DNA of 64,000 nt from NCBI GenBank assembly GCA_019359325.1, contig JAHHHN010000003.1, positions 310,001 to 374,000 on the forward strand, given 5' to 3'. Made by a program: the position numbers and the translations under genes. Numbering within the stretch: the stretch's first letter is position 1; each line of letters starts with the position of its first letter. The notes under the pieces are model-generated. The model was not told the origin of the DNA and did not search any database. It saw only the letters and a program-made list of their open reading frames with translations. Below are positions 43,042 through 50,198 of the stretch, in pieces. The DNA comes from Mojavia pulchra JT2-VF2. Lineage in GTDB: Bacteria > Cyanobacteriota > Cyanobacteriia > Cyanobacteriales > Nostocaceae.

Positions 43042-44526
43042 TTACTTATCAGGTTCTAAGTTAGAAAATAGCCTCTGCCAATCGATAGATTTAGTACTAT
43101 TCTCTCCCTCTTTCACCTCAAATGTCAGGTTACGTGCTTTGGGATTTTGCAGTGCTTGCACACAAAGTTCTGCAACATCTTCGCGGCTGATTTTGCCCCT
43201 AATATTATCACCTTGTTCAAAGATTAATTGCTTACCCCCTGCTTCTTCTGTTAAGGCGCAAGGTCTAATAATTGTGTAAGGAATTCCACTATCTCTTAAA
43301 CTATCTTCTCCTTTCAACTTCCACGTTAAAATTCCACCCAATTGGTCATTTAATTTGACTGCTGGGGGTTCTTCATCTAAATTAATCCCAGGACGTCCGG
43401 GACGAGTTACACCTGCTGAACTGACCAGTACAAACTGTGGTAAAGTTGCCCCACCATAAGCTTTAATAGATTCCACTTGCAAAGTGAAACCACCAGGTGA
43501 AAATTTAGGATTTAAAGCGCCATCATATTCAAATTTGCTTAACATCAATTGAAATGAGCAAACTTTGCTAGCGTCAATTGGTGGTGCATCATTTACAGTC
43601 TTGGCTCGAAATACAGGAGTCAAATCGGCAAAAGGAATGCGAATATCTATCCAAGTATTTGCTACGGTGTCGAAAGAATAGCTATAACCTAGCCCATCCC
43701 ATTTTGCATCTGTCCGCAGAAACAGTTTATAGCGTTTGCCATCACCTCTAACGCGCAATTCTACACCTTCGTAACCAGATAAATTAAAAGGTGGATCAAA
43801 ATTCTTAGTTCTGACAGAAGCAAAGCCTCCAGAATTTGCTGTGGAGACATTACCAGCAAACAAAGCTGTATCTTCTACAAATTGGATATTACTTGCACTC
43901 ACCCCACCCATCACCACATCATCCAGGGCCCCCCAAACATTTTTTAATTCATCTGATGGATTGCTGAAATTAAATATCGATTTTTCGTTTGATTTATGTA
44001 GATATTTTGCCGCCGCTTGCACCAAGTTTCTTACACCTTGGTACTCGACATTTTCGGGTGTATCGCCAACAATTTCCGGCTGGTAAAATTTGACGCCTTG
44101 ATAGTACTTGGCTCTATCAGCTGTATCTCCTTCTACTGGTTGCACACGTACTGCTGTGCAACATACTACAGCTTGGATATTAGCCATGACTACAGAAGTT
44201 AAAGTTTCTGGTTTAGTGATATCGGCAATTACTAAGTCAATATTATTACCAAGAATTGACCTGGCTTTTTCGATGTCACGTACAAGGGCCCGAACTTTAT
44301 AACCTTGTTCTACTAATCGCCGCACGACTCGTTTCCCAACGCCACCCGTCGCACCTGCTACTAGTATTACACCCATGCTCTTTCCTCCAATGGGCTTATC
44401 TTGATTATTCTGAAGACGACCTTGAAACAACCGCTGTATGCAGTTAAGAAAAGGAATAACCTCAAAATAGTTAAGAGTTTCAATGAACCTGCCTAAGTCC
44501 CATTGAGAACGATTTTTGTCCGTCAC
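43042..44526 (-). CDS. Atypical SDR with inserted CIA30 domain (HCF173-like)
   Basis: A 494-residue protein. An NAD(P)-binding Rossmann domain starts at ILVAGATGGVGKRVVRRLVEQGYKV (about 54, split here as GATGGVG). It is interrupted at about 190-350 by a CIA30 beta-sandwich (WGALDDVVMGGVSASN, FAGNVSTANSGGFASVRT, GDGKRYKLFLRTD), and the SDR fold resumes with FVLVSSAGVTRPGRPG. The same SDR-CIA30-SDR layout occurs in the plant factor HCF173, needed for psbA mRNA translation and photosystem II build-up. A thylakoid-linked assembly role is therefore likely but inferred. The N-terminal 45 residues are less conserved, and the later ATG MGVILVAGATGG is an alternative start. Confidence 0.88.
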   Translation of the reverse strand: MTDKNRSQWDLGRFIETLNYFEVIPFLNCIQRLFQGRLQNNQDKPIGGKSMGVILVAGATGGVGKRVVRRLVEQGYKVRALVRDIEKARSILGNNIDLVIADITKPETLTSVVMANIQAVVCCTAVRVQPVEGDTADRAKYYQGVKFYQPEIVGDTPENVEYQGVRNLVQAAAKYLHKSNEKSIFNFSNPSDELKNVWGALDDVVMGGVSASNIQFVEDTALFAGNVSTANSGGFASVRTKNFDPPFNLSGYEGVELRVRGDGKRYKLFLRTDAKWDGLGYSYSFDTVANTWIDIRIPFADLTPVFRAKTVNDAPPIDASKVCSFQLMLSKFEYDGALNPKFSPGGFTLQVESIKAYGGATLPQFVLVSSAGVTRPGRPGINLDEEPPAVKLNDQLGGILTWKLKGEDSLRDSGIPYTIIRPCALTEEAGGKQLIFEQGDNIRGKISREDVAELCVQALQNPKARNLTFEVKEGENSTKSIDWQRLFSNLEPDK

Positions 44527-44915
44527 AATTGCGTCCTCGCCACTTTTTTAAGTCTAGCCCAACAGGAGAATAAAGAACAAGTCTCGCTATATTGATGTGT
44601 AGTTTATGGGCAAAAGATATTTAAAATTTTAATCTTACCTTTACCTATTATCTACTTACATAGTAGTAGGGTAGGCAATGCCCACCTTACTTGCATATCA
44701 GCACTCAACAATTTAAATTTGTATTTGGAATTTGCAAGTGAAGACTTTTAAGTATTTTAAGTAAACACTAAGCACATTTAACTAGACTTTTCATCTATCT
44801 TAAAGGGTATTTATTAACCACATAGATGCTTTTTGGATTTGCCCTAAAATTCAAAATTAGGAAAATCAAGTTAAAATAATTATTTTATTATTAATAATTA
44901 AACGGAACTATATTT
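44527..44915. other. Divergent intergenic region with hairpin repeat
   Basis: About 390 bp between the SDR-CIA30 gene (minus) and the HugZ-like gene (plus). It holds one dispersed hairpin, GTAGGGTAGGCAATGCCC at 44666-44690, and is otherwise AT-rich. Promoters of both genes should lie here. Confidence 0.45.
44666..44690. repeat. Dispersed hairpin of the GTAGGGTGGGC family
   Basis: A 25-bp imperfect inverted repeat around GGCAATGCC, same family as 34853-34880 and 47259-47283. Confidence 0.65.
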
Positions 44916-45413
44916 ATGAGCGAACTTGAAAAAGCCCAATCTGCTTACGAAGGTTTTTTGGAAGAATTTGAAAGTGCGATTATTGGTACTGTTAGCGACC
45001 AGGGGATACCTAATGCAAGCTATGCTCCATTTGTAATGGATGAATCAAAAAATATCTATATTTACGTCAGCGGTCTTTCTACTCATACTAAAAATCTCTC
45101 TGATAATCCTCATGTAAGTGTGATGTTTATTGAGGATGAAGCTCAAACTAACCAAATATTTGGACGTCGCCGATTGAACTTTGATTGTACAGCAACTCTG
45201 ATAGAGCGCGAAACAGAGAATTGGAATAAAATTGTCGAGCAATTCCAAGAGCGTTTTGGTCAAATTATTGAGATCTTGCGTAGCTTGCCTGACTTTCGGA
45301 TTTTTCAGCTTACGCCACAATCAGGGCGTTTTGTGGCTGGTTTTGGGTCAATTTATAACATTAATGGTAATAACCTCGATCAACTTGTTCAAATCACAGG
45401 AGATAAACAATGA
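44916..45413 (+). CDS. HugZ-like / PNPOx-fold protein
   Basis: A 165-residue split-barrel flavin-fold protein of the HugZ (heme-utilisation) type. Typical elements are FESAIIGTVSDQGIPNASYAPFVM, IYIYVSGLSTHTKNLSDNPHVSVMFI and the C-terminal GRFVAGFGSIYNI. HugZ proteins bind heme and some degrade it, releasing iron; others use FMN. The C-terminal histidine that ligates heme in known HugZ is not obvious here, so flavin or heme binding should be left open. It is followed by an alpha/beta hydrolase gene on the same strand. Confidence 0.85.
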   Translation: MSELEKAQSAYEGFLEEFESAIIGTVSDQGIPNASYAPFVMDESKNIYIYVSGLSTHTKNLSDNPHVSVMFIEDEAQTNQIFGRRRLNFDCTATLIERETENWNKIVEQFQERFGQIIEILRSLPDFRIFQLTPQSGRFVAGFGSIYNINGNNLDQLVQITGDKQ

Positions 45414-45504
45414 AAAACTCTTACTTTATACTTTAATATCAAGCTTTCAGACTTATTCTTGTGGTTTAGTTTCTACCTCGTACTTTAGCTTTTATAATAA
45501 TTTT

Positions 45505-46392
45505 ATGCTTCAGTTTCAACCTTCTGGCTTTGGGCATAAAGTCATTCATACTTCACTAGGGGCAATGGTTTACTATACCCAAACGACTGCACCTTGGCCG
45601 AACCCTGAGACTGAAGATTTACCTCCGCTATTATTTCTGCACAATTTTGGTGGCGGGGCGTCTGCTTATGAATGGTCTAAAGTCTATCCAGCATTTGCTT
45701 TTAGTCACCGCGTGTTAGCCCCAGATTTAATCGGTTGGGGTGAGTCTGCTCATCCGGTGCGAGATTACCAAATTAGAGATTATCTTAGCGCGATCGCCGA
45801 ATTTATCACTCAAACCTGCCGTCCGCCTGTGACAGTAGTAGCTTCTTCCTTGACTGCGGCTTTAACTATCCGCCTTGCTACTACGCAACCAGACTTATTC
45901 AAAGCACTGTTCCTCATGTGTCCTTCTGGGTTTGAAGACTTTGGTCAAAGTGCTGGGCGTAGGCTACCGCTACCAGTTATCAATACGCCACTATTAGACG
46001 ATTTAATTTATGCTGTTGGTGCTGAAAATGAATTTGCAGTGCGAAACTTTCTTCAAAGTTTTCTGTTTGCCAAACCAGAACGAGTCTCTCAAGAGATGGT
46101 GGAAGCTTATTTAAGTTCTGCACAGCAGCCTAACGCCAAGTTTGCAGCCTTGTCATTTTTGAAAGGCGATCTTTACTTTGACTTAAGTTTATATATTCAG
46201 CAACTCAAAATTTCGACTGTGTTCTTTTGGGGCGAAAAGGCACAATTTACTAGTATTAAACTCGGTAGAAGATTGGCGAATTTAAATACACACGCAATTC
46301 GAGAATTTTATGCGATCGCCAACACAGGAGTATTACCTCATCTAGAAACGCCAGAGATAGTAATCGGTTTATTGCAAAAGCATCTAGCCTAG
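45505..46392 (+). CDS. Alpha/beta hydrolase
   Basis: A 295-residue protein from the ATG giving MLQFQPSGFGHKVIHTS; a longer frame extends back into the HugZ-like gene, but that upstream part is not protein-like. The core is clear: PPLLFLHNFGGGASAYEWSKVYP (oxyanion loop), RVLAPDLIGWGESAHP, the nucleophile region VTVVASSLTAALTIRLA and a late PHLETP with the likely catalytic His. The nucleophile elbow reads A-x-S-x-T rather than G-x-S-x-G, so activity is less certain, though the serine is kept. Substrate unknown. Confidence 0.85.
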   Translation: MLQFQPSGFGHKVIHTSLGAMVYYTQTTAPWPNPETEDLPPLLFLHNFGGGASAYEWSKVYPAFAFSHRVLAPDLIGWGESAHPVRDYQIRDYLSAIAEFITQTCRPPVTVVASSLTAALTIRLATTQPDLFKALFLMCPSGFEDFGQSAGRRLPLPVINTPLLDDLIYAVGAENEFAVRNFLQSFLFAKPERVSQEMVEAYLSSAQQPNAKFAALSFLKGDLYFDLSLYIQQLKISTVFFWGEKAQFTSIKLGRRLANLNTHAIREFYAIANTGVLPHLETPEIVIGLLQKHLA

Positions 46393-46402
46393 CCCATTAG
46401 CC

Positions 46403-47197
46403 CTAAATACTCAGTCCAGCAATTTCCGATTCTGGCAAACCTGTTAAGTGTGCTACCTGTTCTACCGTCATCCCTGACTGAAGTAATCTTATAGCTGTTT
46501 GTTGCAACTGGGATTCCGCCCTTTCTGCACGTTGACGTTCTTGTTCAGCCCGTTGGCTTTCCTGTTCAGCCTGTTGACGTGCTTTTTCTTCTGCGGTTGG
46601 TAACAATTCTCCCTGCAAAGTTGCCCAACGCAACCAAGTTGTATGAATACCTTTGTAGCTACCTTGCCAACGTAGCAATGCTAAACCTAATGCTTGACTT
46701 ACCAATTGATTCTCTGCATTAGGCGCAATTGGTTGGTAAACTCCACTACCAAGAGAAAAACCAGCCCAGTCATCAGGATTAAAGGGATCAAACCAGAAAT
46801 ATTCCGGGACGCGCATCTGATTTTGATAAATCAGCTTTTTCTCATTTTTATCTGTAGTTGCGGTAGTCGCAGACAGCAATTCAATCACCACATCAGGGCC
46901 TTTCCCTTCTTCCCAAACAACCCAACTGCGGCGTTCTCCCTTGGGTACTCCTAATACAACAAAAAAGTCTGGGCCTTTAAAGTCTTGGTTTTTTACCTGT
47001 GCCAAGCTGAAATAGACAAACATATTCCCGCTTGTATATCCATCTTCCCGCTGTTCCAACCAAGTCTCTACGACATCAATTAACAATTCCATTTGGACTT
47101 TATGTCGTTGGCTTTCCATCGGGATACCGTCATCATATGGTAATTCCGCTTGCGTAGGCGGAAGTGTTATATCTGGTGCAGCTAGGGTTTCTGACAT
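46403..47197 (-). CDS. Uma2 family (DUF820) protein with coiled-coil tail
   Basis: A 264-residue protein with a PD-(D/E)XK-type Uma2 domain at about 25-190: ESQRHKVQMELLIDVVETWL, GPDFFVVLGVP, DVVIELLSATTATTDKNEKK and the YWFDPFNPD motif. A coiled coil of AEQERQRAERAE repeats follows, and the end LLQSGMTVEQVAHLTGLPESEI is a short helix-turn-helix-like tail seen in many cyanobacterial Uma2 proteins. The function of this highly amplified family is not established; nuclease activity is inferred from fold. A related gene is at 55905. Confidence 0.9.
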   Translation of the reverse strand: MSETLAAPDITLPPTQAELPYDDGIPMESQRHKVQMELLIDVVETWLEQREDGYTSGNMFVYFSLAQVKNQDFKGPDFFVVLGVPKGERRSWVVWEEGKGPDVVIELLSATTATTDKNEKKLIYQNQMRVPEYFWFDPFNPDDWAGFSLGSGVYQPIAPNAENQLVSQALGLALLRWQGSYKGIHTTWLRWATLQGELLPTAEEKARQQAEQESQRAEQERQRAERAESQLQQTAIRLLQSGMTVEQVAHLTGLPESEIAGLSI

Positions 47198-47258
47198 GGC
47201 TTTTCACCTATTGTGTAGCCAGTTCGGACATTTCCATGTTACTTGATGACAGGCATGA

Positions 47259-47283
47259 GTAGGGCTAGCAATGCCCACCCTAC
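47259..47283. repeat. Dispersed hairpin of the GTAGGGTGGGC family
   Basis: A 25-bp inverted repeat, GTAGGGCTAGCAATGCCC at the left and CCCTAC at the right, just upstream of the Uma2 gene and next to the 3' end of the PNPOx-like gene. Confidence 0.65.
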
Positions 47284-47289
47284 TTTTTG

Positions 47290-47844
47290 CTATTGTTCAA
47301 TTAATATTGAGTTTTGCAAGTCTGCCAAATTTATCTGAATTTTTGTGTCTACTAATTGATTAGCAACTGCTACCCTATCGCCAGTAACCCAAGCTTCTTG
47401 AGGTTGACATTGATAAATTCTGCGGGGTGAATCATTTAAATAGTCGGCTGCTGTGCGATTGTGTTTTTTAGTTGCGCGATTTATCAGTAGCTTCAATACT
47501 CTTTCTGTTTCTTCTGGCTTTAATTCTGATGCGGTTCCACAAAAGTATAAACCTTCTACTGAGCCTTCTGAAAAGCTGGAATTATAAATAGCGATCGCTA
47601 CTCTGCCATGATTGTTATCTAAGTTTTGCGAATGCTTTGATACTATTGCCGAACTCCAATAAATGTTGCAGTTGTCATCATAGGCAAAAAATACAGGCGA
47701 TGCCCAAGGATAACCATCTGCTGAACAAGTAGATAAAGTGCAATAAATGTTATTGGTGATGATGCGAGATGCTTTAGCAATAACTTCTGGATTTTGGCAA
47801 TCGATTGTATTCACCCATCCGTTGGTAGCGTTTGCAGTTTCCAT
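47290..47844 (-). CDS. Pyridoxamine 5'-phosphate oxidase-fold protein
   Basis: A 184-residue flavin-binding split-barrel protein, started at METANATNGWVN; an earlier in-frame ATG (47871) adds nine residues. Features: NNIYCTLSTCSADGYPWASPVFFAYDDN, IYWSSAIVSKHSQNL and VAIAIYNSSFSEG, GLYFCGTASEL. The fold is shared by PNPOx, F420-dependent reductases and many uncharacterised proteins. The substrate is unknown. It is not near the HugZ-like gene in an operon sense (opposite strand). Confidence 0.85.
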   Translation of the reverse strand: METANATNGWVNTIDCQNPEVIAKASRIITNNIYCTLSTCSADGYPWASPVFFAYDDNCNIYWSSAIVSKHSQNLDNNHGRVAIAIYNSSFSEGSVEGLYFCGTASELKPEETERVLKLLINRATKKHNRTAADYLNDSPRRIYQCQPQEAWVTGDRVAVANQLVDTKIQINLADLQNSILIEQ

Positions 47845-47990
47845 AATCTTGACTTTGCTAATACGCTGCAATCTCGCAATCTTAAACTATTAAAGACGCA
47901 CAGAGTTACTCTGAGGAAACAGCGATCGCAATCGTCTACTTGACATCTTTTTGAGTGGAGGCGATCGCTTATCCTTAACTATTGAGCATA

Positions 47991-48386
47991 CTATGTGGTT
48001 TGAGTTTTTCCAACGGATGTTTCATCTGTACCCGCTTTTAAGCGGCTTGCCGTACTTTTACGAATGCGATCGCTTTTACGCACACCACCCGCCATTTCAT
48101 ATTGAATGCTGTCTTTGCCGTATCTAAAAGCAACTCCAAGTAGCATTTTCTCTGAGAGATCGCCCAATTTTTTTTCTAACTCTTCCATTTCAGTTTTGGA
48201 AGAATCTATTACAGTTAAAGCCGTGTTATAAGCATCAATCTTAGTACGGTACTGCTGAATTAGTTGTGTTAGATTTTGTAAAGTGCGAGCATCCCCAAAA
48301 TCCATGCTGGGATCAATTGCCTTCAGTCCAGAGGATCTTAACTCAGCTTTTTCTAAAACGCGGGATGTACGTCTTTGGCGGGCCAT
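47991..48386 (-). CDS. Hypothetical protein with coiled-coil core
   Basis: A 131-residue basic protein, not recognised. The centre is a helical coiled-coil (TALTVIDSSKTEMEELEKKL), followed by MLLGVAFRYGKDSIQYEMAGG and a basic, Ser/Arg-rich tail (VRKSDRIRKSTASRLK). The N-terminus is basic too. The layout recalls small DNA- or phage-related helical proteins, but I cannot assign it. Alone on the minus strand. Confidence 0.65.
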   Translation of the reverse strand: MARQRRTSRVLEKAELRSSGLKAIDPSMDFGDARTLQNLTQLIQQYRTKIDAYNTALTVIDSSKTEMEELEKKLGDLSEKMLLGVAFRYGKDSIQYEMAGGVRKSDRIRKSTASRLKAGTDETSVGKTQTT

Positions 48387-49043
48387 AATATGTATTCTTT
48401 TTCGATGGGTCTAAAGCTAGCTTGCCTTACTAAAGCTGGATTTTGGTTCAGCAAACTCCACAAATAATTGTGTTTTTTATGACGTTGTTTTAGAAGACTA
48501 ACTAGTAATTTTGCTGAAGCGGGCTATGGTGGGGCGCACAGTGTACTTTATTCCACCAATTGAGAAAATATACAGTATCTTTCAGGTAAATGAAGTATAC
48601 GATTAAGGGCACAACATTGTTGTGCCTCTACGAGCAACGATAATCTGTAGCTCACTGCTTTGCAACTTGCTGTATAACTTCTGTCATAACGACAACAACT
48701 TCTGTCATAACGACAATAACTTCTGTCATAACGACAGCAACTTCTGTCATAACGACAGCAACTTCTGTCATAACGACAGCAAGTTATGGAATTACATAAA
48801 GGTGCAAGATTTTAAGCCAGGCGATTGCTTGAATGGCAAAATATAGCGGTTCTCAGTTGGATGCAATCCGCTATATATCGTCGCGTGTAGGGGCACGGCA
48901 TTGCCGTGCCCTTACGAGTGTATTAGACTCAACCGATAATCGCTATAGTAAATGCCAGTTTCCTAGCTTAGGCATGAACTACGTGTTCAAGTGCTAATAC
49001 ACTGCTGTGTTACCCATTCTTCAAACAGGCGAGAACCTAATGC
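48387..49043. other. Repeat-rich intergenic region
   Basis: About 660 bp with no convincing gene. It contains two GGGCACAACATTGTTGTGCC-type palindromes (48607-48630 and 48890-48913), five 21-bp tandem repeats (48676-48780) and an inverted repeat ATATAGCGG/CCGCTATAT at 48841-48876. A 74-codon plus-strand frame covers the tandem repeats (NFCHNDS heptads) but begins inside a palindrome. Confidence 0.6.
48676..48780 (+). repeat. 21-bp tandem repeat, five copies
   Basis: Five head-to-tail copies of AACTTCTGTCATAACGACA plus two variable bases (AC, AT, GC, GC, GC). There are no spacers, so it is not a CRISPR array. The 21-bp unit is three heptamers long and in frame gives NFCHNDx repeats. Confidence 0.95.
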
Positions 49044-50198
49044 CTAGGAATCGTTATCTAACTGGCAAATTATACCAGTACCAGCAATAACTTCTAATGC
49101 GTCTATCACCTTTGCTCGGCTGAAACTTGTATACTGTGCTAAATCTTTAGCAGTTGCTTTGCGCTTCTCAATCAGGGCAGAATAGATTTTGCGTTCATCT
49201 TCGCCAAAGCTACCAGACAGATGTTCAGCGTTCCACCATGCTGAAAAGTCTTTGTCATGCTGCTGTAGTAATTTGTCGATGAGATTAGCGCGGGAATCTT
49301 GCTGGTGATTAGAATCAAAAATCAGATTTAATGCTTGTTGTATGAGGTAGGGATGGCAACCTGACCATTCGATAACTGAGGTAATTTTATCTTCACTCAA
49401 AGATATTTTCTCTTGTTCGGCGCGATCGCTAATTAATTGTTTCGTTTCTTCTTCGGTAAGGGGAGCTAACCATTCGATTTCTGCAATGTTTAACAATGGC
49501 GAACCGACACGCTGCTGATATTCTTTCAAATCTCGATAGCCGGACAGTAAAAGACCCAAGCAAGGCTTGATGGCTGTGTCCGTATCTTTTAAACCACGTA
49601 GGTAAGACCAAGCATCAGTTGCCCAATTTTGGCGCACAATGAACTCAGCGCCATCTATAAGAAAGCAAACTCCCTGAAAATTTAATTTCCGCAGCTCTTC
49701 TGTAGTTTTTAAGAAGGCTAACCGAAAGCTATCATTATTTAACCGTCTTTCGGAGTCGGGATTATTAATGTTTAATTTAATATCTAACTGTTTGAGGAAA
49801 CTCAGAGTAACTTCGCCACCCTTAATTTGACTGAGAAAATCGCGGTACATTTGTCGAATTTCAGCCAGAGGTACTTCTCGCCAGCGTTCAATAGCTTCGC
49901 GGAGTCTGGCGATGAGAAGATAACGCAGATTGTCTAAGTCTTTGGGTTGTTCTAACTGGAGGTTAATTAATACAGGAAAAGCGTGGCGGGAATAATTGGT
50001 TTTCGGATTCAGTAAATTCCACTCCACAGCACGTAAGGCGCTGGTTTTACCTAAACGCCGTCCGCCTAAGAGTATCCGCACCTGAAAAGGTGACTTGAGC
50101 ATTGTATTAATTAATTCGCTGCGTCCGAAGAAGTGGGAGGGGTCTGTAATTGCGACGCGGTAATTATCAAAGGGACGTTCACCTACAAAATCTTGCAT
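49044..50198 (-). CDS. AAA/ORC-like ATPase with winged-helix tail
   Basis: A 384-residue ATPase started at MQDFVGERPFDNYRV, which has GAGGAGG eight to nine bases upstream; an earlier in-frame ATG (50237) lies deeper in the preceding gene. It has FGRSELINTML, Walker A VRILLGGRRLGKTSAL (about 40-55), Walker B FQGVCFLIDGAEFIV, a GYRDLKEYQ sensor region and a C-terminal winged helix (KATAKDLAQYTSFSRAKVIDAL). It overlaps the upstream HEAT-NTPase gene by 16 bp, and its ATPase resembles the last domain of that protein, so the two very likely act together. Confidence 0.88.
   Translation of the reverse strand: MQDFVGERPFDNYRVAITDPSHFFGRSELINTMLKSPFQVRILLGGRRLGKTSALRAVEWNLLNPKTNYSRHAFPVLINLQLEQPKDLDNLRYLLIARLREAIERWREVPLAEIRQMYRDFLSQIKGGEVTLSFLKQLDIKLNINNPDSERRLNNDSFRLAFLKTTEELRKLNFQGVCFLIDGAEFIVRQNWATDAWSYLRGLKDTDTAIKPCLGLLLSGYRDLKEYQQRVGSPLLNIAEIEWLAPLTEEETKQLISDRAEQEKISLSEDKITSVIEWSGCHPYLIQQALNLIFDSNHQQDSRANLIDKLLQQHDKDFSAWWNAEHLSGSFGEDERKIYSALIEKRKATAKDLAQYTSFSRAKVIDALEVIAGTGIICQLDNDS

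Noticed and set aside
45232-45504. Longer N-terminus for the alpha/beta hydrolase
   Set aside because: It would overlap the HugZ-like gene by 180 bases in another frame and has no family similarity; the ATG at 45505 fits the fold.
48676-48780. CRISPR array
   Set aside because: The 21-bp units are directly abutting with no spacers, and no cas genes are in the window.
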